The notes under the pieces were generated by a model that ran no database searches, was not told the DNA's origin, and saw nothing but the letters and a program-made list of their open reading frames with translations. DNA of 64,000 bases from NCBI RefSeq assembly GCF_905373215.1, contig NZ_CAJPRT010000002.1, forward strand, positions 99,033 through 163,032. The letters run 5' to 3'. A program made the position numbers and the translations under genes. The DNA comes from an uncultured Campylobacter sp. GTDB lineage: Bacteria; Campylobacterota; Campylobacteria; Campylobacterales; Campylobacteraceae. This document shows positions 59,916 to 64,000 of this stretch, piece by piece (the first letter of the stretch is position 1; every line of letters starts with the position of its first letter).

Positions 59916-62207
59916 TTATGCCTCCTGTTTTGCGGCTTTTTTTACTTCACAAAAGCTTGCGGTATAGGTCGATCCGTTGCCCAAATCGCTCACTCCGTCC
60001 GAGCAAAGGATGTTTGCTCCAGTGCGAGATTTGGTTACTTTAACCCAGATATTATTCCATGCGTAGACGATACCCGGCTGCATCTGATTAGTCTCGACCG
60101 CCGTAAATATCGCCGTACCCTTTTCATTCGTAGCCTCGACCGTATCGCCCTCTTTGATACCGCGCGCCAGCATATCCTCGCGCGTCATAAATAGCTCGGC
60201 GTTGCCCTTTACGATGACGCGTTTTAGGATGTAAGGCATATTGCCCCAGTTTGAGTTATCCTGAAGCTGCGTACCCGGCGTCATGAAATAAAGCGGATAC
60301 TTTTTCAAATAATCTTTGCCGAAATTTTTATGTTTTTCGTAGTAATCCCAATCGTCGTCAAGATCGATCACCGGATGATAACCAGCCTCTTTGAATGTCT
60401 CGGAATAAAGCTCGCACTTGCCGCTTTTAGTGCCGAATACAAGCTTGTCCTTCGGCGCATAAGGGTAGTAAGGAAACTGATCTTTCATCGTCTCAGGCGT
60501 CCTAAACGGTTTGATCCAGCCTACGCTCTTTAGCTTTTCGTAGGTGATATTTTGCTTTTTGGCAAATTCCGTATCCAAAAACCTCCTGCAAACCGTCTCG
60601 CTATCCCAATCAAAGCACTCCTCTTTATATCCCATCGCCTTGGCTAGAGCGTTAAAAAATTCCAAATTTGTCTTGGCTTCGCCCAGCGGCTTGACGCTTT
60701 GGGCGTTGTAGCAGACGTAGCCTGAAATTTGATCGTTTTGAATATCCTCGCTCTCCATAAAGGTAACGCCCGGCAATACGTAGTCCGCGTAATCGCAGGT
60801 GTCGGTATCGTAAGGATCGATGACTACCAAGAAAAAATCGTCGTCCATCACGCGTTTTTTGATTAAATTCGTATTGGGCGCCGTTACCATCAAATTCGAG
60901 TTGTAGTTGATACAGGCTCGAATTACCGTATTTATCGGCTTACCTAGATAGGTCGGATTTTCCTTTTGAATGCCTTTGCCAAATTCTATATAGCTTATTT
61001 GCTGGCGCTCTATCTTTTTGCCTTCCGCGTCTTTCGGCGAAAGATCTGGCATGCAGTTATCGAAGTTAAAGCAGCCCTTTACGTGCACGTAAGCCCAGAA
61101 TAATCCGCCGCCAAGTTTTGTAAGGCAACCCGTAAGTACCGGCAAGAAAGTAACCGCGCGAACAAGTCTTGCGCCGTTAAAGTGTCTTTGCCCGCCGTCG
61201 CCGTGCATAATGGCAGGCGCTTTGGCGTGAGCGTATTCTCTAGCAAAGACTTTGATCTGATCGACGCTTGCTCCGCACATTTCAGATAGTTCGCCGTAAG
61301 TGTAGAGCGAGCACTCATGAACTAGATCTTCAAAACCGGTTGTATATTTTTCTACGAATTCGTGATCATATAGATCTTCTTCTATCAAAAATTTGCAGAC
61401 CGCTAGACAAAATGCCGGATCGCTTGAAGGCTTTAGCTGGATAAACATATCGGCTTGGTTTGCGAGCGGAATTCTGATCGTATTTATGACGATGATCTTG
61501 CCGCCTCGTTTTTTGACGCGGTGGGCAAATCTAATCCAGTGCACCGCCGTATAGGCTTCGTTTGAGCCCCAGCTGATATACATATCGCTCTCATCGACTT
61601 CCAGCGCGTCTTTTGAAAAATCCGTGCCGATGACGCTCGGCGTGCCCGCATAGCGCGGCCAGTCGCATGGATTGCGCACAAGCCTCGTAGCGCCGTATTT
61701 TTCAAAGAAATTTCCCGGCGCGATCGTCTTTGAGATATGCCCTTCGTTGCCCGAATAAACAAATTCCGTCAGCGCCTCGCCGCCGTATTTTGCTTTGATC
61801 TCAGTAAGCTTCGCGGCTATCTCTTTTAGCGCTTGATCCCAACTGATGCGCTCCCATTTACCCTCGCATTTTTTACCGACGCGCTTCATCGGATACATTA
61901 TGCGATCGGCGTTGTATAGATGCATCGCGTAGGTATGCCCCTTGACGCAGACCGTGCCTTGCGTTAGAGGGTGTTTCGGATCGCCCTTGATGCTGACCAT
62001 CTTACCGTCTTTGATCTCTGCGATCATCGAACAGGCGTCGCGGCAGTTTCTAGGACAGGTGAGATAGTGATACTCTACGCCCTGCTCGTTTTTATAGGAT
62101 TTCGGTTTAAAATCCACCTCAAACTGCTCCATACCGAATAGGCTTGGAGAGGCTCCCGCCGTAGCCAGAGCCGCTCCCGCGCCTTTTAAGAAAGAACGTC
62201 TTTGCAT
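59916..62207 (-). CDS. Molybdopterin oxidoreductase catalytic subunit, Tat-exported
   Basis: 763 residues of the DMSO-reductase superfamily. A twin-arginine leader (QRRSFLKGAGAALATAGA) directs folded export. An FS0 [4Fe-4S] site is C51-x3-C55-x3-C59-x27-C87. KGDPKHPLTQGTVCVKG, YISWGSNEAYTAVHW and the C-terminal MTPGTQLQDNSNWG match molybdopterin guanine dinucleotide contacts. The likely metal-ligand region reads NPCDWPRYAG (C181-D182), either a Cys or Asp ligand. Substrate is not predictable; polysulfide, sulfoxide, N-oxide and related acceptors are all possible. Confidence 0.88.
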   Translation of the reverse strand: MQRRSFLKGAGAALATAGASPSLFGMEQFEVDFKPKSYKNEQGVEYHYLTCPRNCRDACSMIAEIKDGKMVSIKGDPKHPLTQGTVCVKGHTYAMHLYNADRIMYPMKRVGKKCEGKWERISWDQALKEIAAKLTEIKAKYGGEALTEFVYSGNEGHISKTIAPGNFFEKYGATRLVRNPCDWPRYAGTPSVIGTDFSKDALEVDESDMYISWGSNEAYTAVHWIRFAHRVKKRGGKIIVINTIRIPLANQADMFIQLKPSSDPAFCLAVCKFLIEEDLYDHEFVEKYTTGFEDLVHECSLYTYGELSEMCGASVDQIKVFAREYAHAKAPAIMHGDGGQRHFNGARLVRAVTFLPVLTGCLTKLGGGLFWAYVHVKGCFNFDNCMPDLSPKDAEGKKIERQQISYIEFGKGIQKENPTYLGKPINTVIRACINYNSNLMVTAPNTNLIKKRVMDDDFFLVVIDPYDTDTCDYADYVLPGVTFMESEDIQNDQISGYVCYNAQSVKPLGEAKTNLEFFNALAKAMGYKEECFDWDSETVCRRFLDTEFAKKQNITYEKLKSVGWIKPFRTPETMKDQFPYYPYAPKDKLVFGTKSGKCELYSETFKEAGYHPVIDLDDDWDYYEKHKNFGKDYLKKYPLYFMTPGTQLQDNSNWGNMPYILKRVIVKGNAELFMTREDMLARGIKEGDTVEATNEKGTAIFTAVETNQMQPGIVYAWNNIWVKVTKSRTGANILCSDGVSDLGNGSTYTASFCEVKKAAKQEA

Positions 62208-62229
62208 CTCTTCTCCTTAAATGTGAGCT

Positions 62230-63126
62230 TTATTTCATATCGTATATGAAAACCTTATTCTCTTTGCCTTCGCGCGAAAAAACATAAAATTTGCCGTCCT
62301 TCACCGCAAGCGCTCTTGCGTTTGCCGCTCCGCTAAAGCTATATGCATCCTCAATCTTATGAGTTTGCAAATTTAGCTTTAAAATGGTCGAGAAATTTTT
62401 ACTCAAAAGATAAACGGCGTCAGGCTGAGCGTCGATGCCCGTGACGTAGTATTCGCCTAGGCTCCTGCTCTCTTTTAGCTTTAAATTTGATCCAATTTGC
62501 GGAATAAATTCCTCTAAAATCATCTTATCGTCGCCGTCAAACACCGCTACGCTCCAATAGTCCCTCACGTCGTTAGGCACGGACGCAACGATAAATTTAT
62601 TCGCAGCCGCGTCGTAATCCCAGCCGAGGATATACTGTTGCTTCGCTCGAAGCGTGGAGAAGCGGCTTTTGTCGCCTAGATCGTTTAGCTTCCACTTATC
62701 CCAACCTTCCTCCAAATGCCTCCACTGGCTGTTTTGCTCCTCTGCGCTAAGCCCGTCCGCAGGCTCATAAAATACGAAGGTTTTATTAAAGCTTATTATG
62801 CCGAGCTCGTTTTTGTACCACGTCGCACCTACGGTCGCCTCCATCTCCATTATAAAGTGGCGATCGTGCTTGCCGTATCTAAGCGGCTTTAAATTTTCGT
62901 CCGCAACGTAAAATTCGTTATTTTTAGAAACCAGCGCAAACTGCTTTTTATCTGCATCGTAGTCCGCTCCCGTAATCGGCGCGTCGTTTTGTAAGCTTAA
63001 GCTCACTTCCGCACTCGGCGCACCGAGCTCCTTCACGCCCTCAAGCGCGCCTGCTTTGCTATCAAGATTAAACTCAAACCCAAACGCCAGAGCCGCTAGC
63101 GCCGTAAAAATCATCAGCTTTTTCAT
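62230..63126 (-). CDS. Periplasmic propeller-like protein of unknown function
   Basis: I start at the ATG at 63126 (MKKLMIFTALAALAFGFE), a clear signal peptide, giving 298 residues; the frame extends 15 codons further but into the preceding gene. The mature protein repeats short strand pairs (QFALVSKNNEFYVADENL, AVYLLSKNFSTILKLNLQ, GKFYVFSREGKENKVFIYD) typical of beta-propellers. No known domain is recognised. Placed between the DsbB-like gene and the molybdoenzyme, it is likely periplasmic and part of the same redox system. Confidence 0.75.
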   Translation of the reverse strand: MKKLMIFTALAALAFGFEFNLDSKAGALEGVKELGAPSAEVSLSLQNDAPITGADYDADKKQFALVSKNNEFYVADENLKPLRYGKHDRHFIMEMEATVGATWYKNELGIISFNKTFVFYEPADGLSAEEQNSQWRHLEEGWDKWKLNDLGDKSRFSTLRAKQQYILGWDYDAAANKFIVASVPNDVRDYWSVAVFDGDDKMILEEFIPQIGSNLKLKESRSLGEYYVTGIDAQPDAVYLLSKNFSTILKLNLQTHKIEDAYSFSGAANARALAVKDGKFYVFSREGKENKVFIYDMK

Positions 63127-63137
63127 CTTTTTGCTCC

Positions 63138-63851
63138 TTAGTTTGGCAGATCCGGAAGCTCCGGATTCCAATCAAATCTAAAATCAAGCGCGCTTTGCCA
63201 GTGATCTTTCTCCCAAAACCATTTTGCGGGATCAAGACTCAGCCTAGCCGGCGTACTAGAGCCCAGATACGGCGGCGGACCTGAGACGATGAAAGCCTGC
63301 GCGCAGTTTGCGGCTATGATGACGATGAAGATTAAATTTGCAATCTTGCCCAGAGGCAGATAGCGCAAAAACTCGCCGTATTCGCCGCTCGCGCTCTTTT
63401 TCATTATCTCGCCCAAATTTTTGCTACATAAAAATATAACCGCCAAAAATGCGATCACGCAAAAATCTACGACGATGACCCAAAGCTGCGTGTGTGCGCC
63501 TAAAATTTCAAGTCCGAAGCCCTGCTTTATGTCGAGGTAGCCGCCGAACGTACCGTCAAGGCTATAATGGATAAAGCCGTTGAACATCCCCCAGCAAGCC
63601 ATCAGTAAAAGCGCTGCGACGTAGCTGGGTCTTAGGCCGTACCTAAGGATAAAAAGCGCGATAAGGCTGATGGCTATCATCGTGATCCTCTCCGACCAGC
63701 ACATCACGCACGGGCTATCTCCCATGCCAAAGCCCAGTATCAAACAGGCTATACCGACAGGAAGCGCCACAAGGGCGATGATGGCTAGCGACATTAGGTT
63801 AAAAAACCCTCGCTCGGCGGCGGGAATTTGATTTTGTTCTAAATTTTGCAT
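63138..63851 (-). CDS. DsbB/DsbI-like disulfide-generating membrane protein
   Basis: 237 residues, about five membrane segments. A CxxC pair (C48-V-M-C51 in DSPCVMCWSERITMI) matches the quinone-side redox pair of the DsbB family. The C-terminal periplasmic part is longer than in DsbB, as in DsbI, which serves specific partners. Co-location with a periplasmic molybdoenzyme and a propeller protein suggests it oxidises one of these. The intact start lies behind GGAGGGC. Confidence 0.8.
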   Translation of the reverse strand: MQNLEQNQIPAAERGFFNLMSLAIIALVALPVGIACLILGFGMGDSPCVMCWSERITMIAISLIALFILRYGLRPSYVAALLLMACWGMFNGFIHYSLDGTFGGYLDIKQGFGLEILGAHTQLWVIVVDFCVIAFLAVIFLCSKNLGEIMKKSASGEYGEFLRYLPLGKIANLIFIVIIAANCAQAFIVSGPPPYLGSSTPARLSLDPAKWFWEKDHWQSALDFRFDWNPELPDLPN

Positions 63852-63860
63852 ATTGCCCTC

Positions 63861-64000
63861 CTAAAAGTTGCCTACCGGCACGACGACCCATAAATTTACG
63901 TAAAATTCCAGTGCGATCAATATTACGCAGCCGACTGCCACACAGCCCGTAGCTAAATTTTTCCTCTGCGGCTTAAAATATAATATAAGCCCGCTGATTA
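63861..64000 (-). CDS. C-terminal end of a polytopic membrane protein, cut by window edge
   Basis: The last 46 codons read leftward (ISGLILYFKPQRKNLA, VILIALEFYVNLWVVV, PVGNF) and end with TAG at 63861-63863, nine bases before the DsbB-like start. One full membrane helix is visible. It may be an NrfD-type or related respiratory membrane subunit, but only the tail is in the window. Confidence 0.6.
   Translation of the reverse strand, partial: ISGLILYFKPQRKNLATGCVAVGCVILIALEFYVNLWVVVPVGNF

Noticed and set aside
1..64000. tRNA, rRNA, riboswitch or prophage genes
   Set aside because: I looked for the typical conserved segments and found none I could support.

Overview
The window looks like the chromosome of a Campylobacter species with a fairly high GC content for the genus (C. 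gracilis, C. rectus and C. showae are the kind of organism meant). The genus call rests on recA-eno-FtsB-like-CgpA gene order, the futalosine-pathway gene mqnD, a NifU/NifS pair, a two-Cys rhodanese, a CgpA-like protein full of bacterial N-glycosylation sequons, and AAATTT-type words at almost every gene junction. The species is an inference, not a demonstration.

Layout. 1-5.9 kb: secreted asparaginase (cut by the window edge), dcd, topA, a metallophosphoesterase with a very large low-complexity insert, and a cation/proton antiporter. 6-14.5 kb, minus strand: an AT-rich orphan, a tandem universal stress protein, then pnp, a phosphoribosyltransferase-like gene, lptD, an RDD protein and purD, tightly overlapped. 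14.8-22.7 kb, minus: hemD, argH, then the operon recA-eno-FtsB-like-cgpA-nitroreductase. 23-26.3 kb, plus: mqnD, murB, a decayed nrfD 3' end and a double rhodanese. 26.9-31 kb, minus: an orphan amino-acid-type binding protein, nifS-nifU and folE. 31.2-40.8 kb, plus: a siderophore receptor behind a Fur-like box, then tig-clpP-def-comM-nnr-purN and a DUF3137-type membrane protein.

41-57.3 kb, minus strand, is a complete type III CRISPR-Cas island. Read in transcription order it contains cas6, a reverse transcriptase-Cas1 fusion, cas2, a leader, a 7-repeat array, a small secreted-protein ORF, cas10, a Cas7/Csm3-like gene, csx10, a double-RAMP gene, csx19, a TIGR03986-type RAMP gene, a broken membrane-CARF effector, a CARF-HEPN (Csx1/Csx2-type) RNase, csx20 and a WYL regulator. 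The gene set fits type III-D. Cas10 has no HD nuclease domain but keeps a cyclase motif (SGDD), so defence should rely on target-RNA cleavage by the RAMP complex and on cyclic oligoadenylate signalling to CARF effectors. The CARF-HEPN RNase is intact. The second effector, two transmembrane helices plus a CARF domain, carries a 1-nt frameshift in a T run and an in-frame stop, so only a truncated form is predicted. RT-Cas1 could allow spacers to be taken from RNA. The accessory end of the island (41.5-45 kb) is clearly more AT-rich than the flanks, and the edges carry gene debris: an FtsK-type fragment on one side and a transposase-like fragment on the other.

57.8-64 kb, minus: a periplasmic molybdenum-enzyme respiratory module (Tat-exported catalytic subunit, 4x[4Fe-4S] subunit, TorD-like chaperone, NrfD-like quinol-side membrane subunit) with a periplasmic propeller-like protein, a DsbB/DsbI-like protein and the end of a further membrane protein at the window edge. 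A frameshifted, near-identical copy of this nrfD's 3' end lies 32 kb away, after murB.
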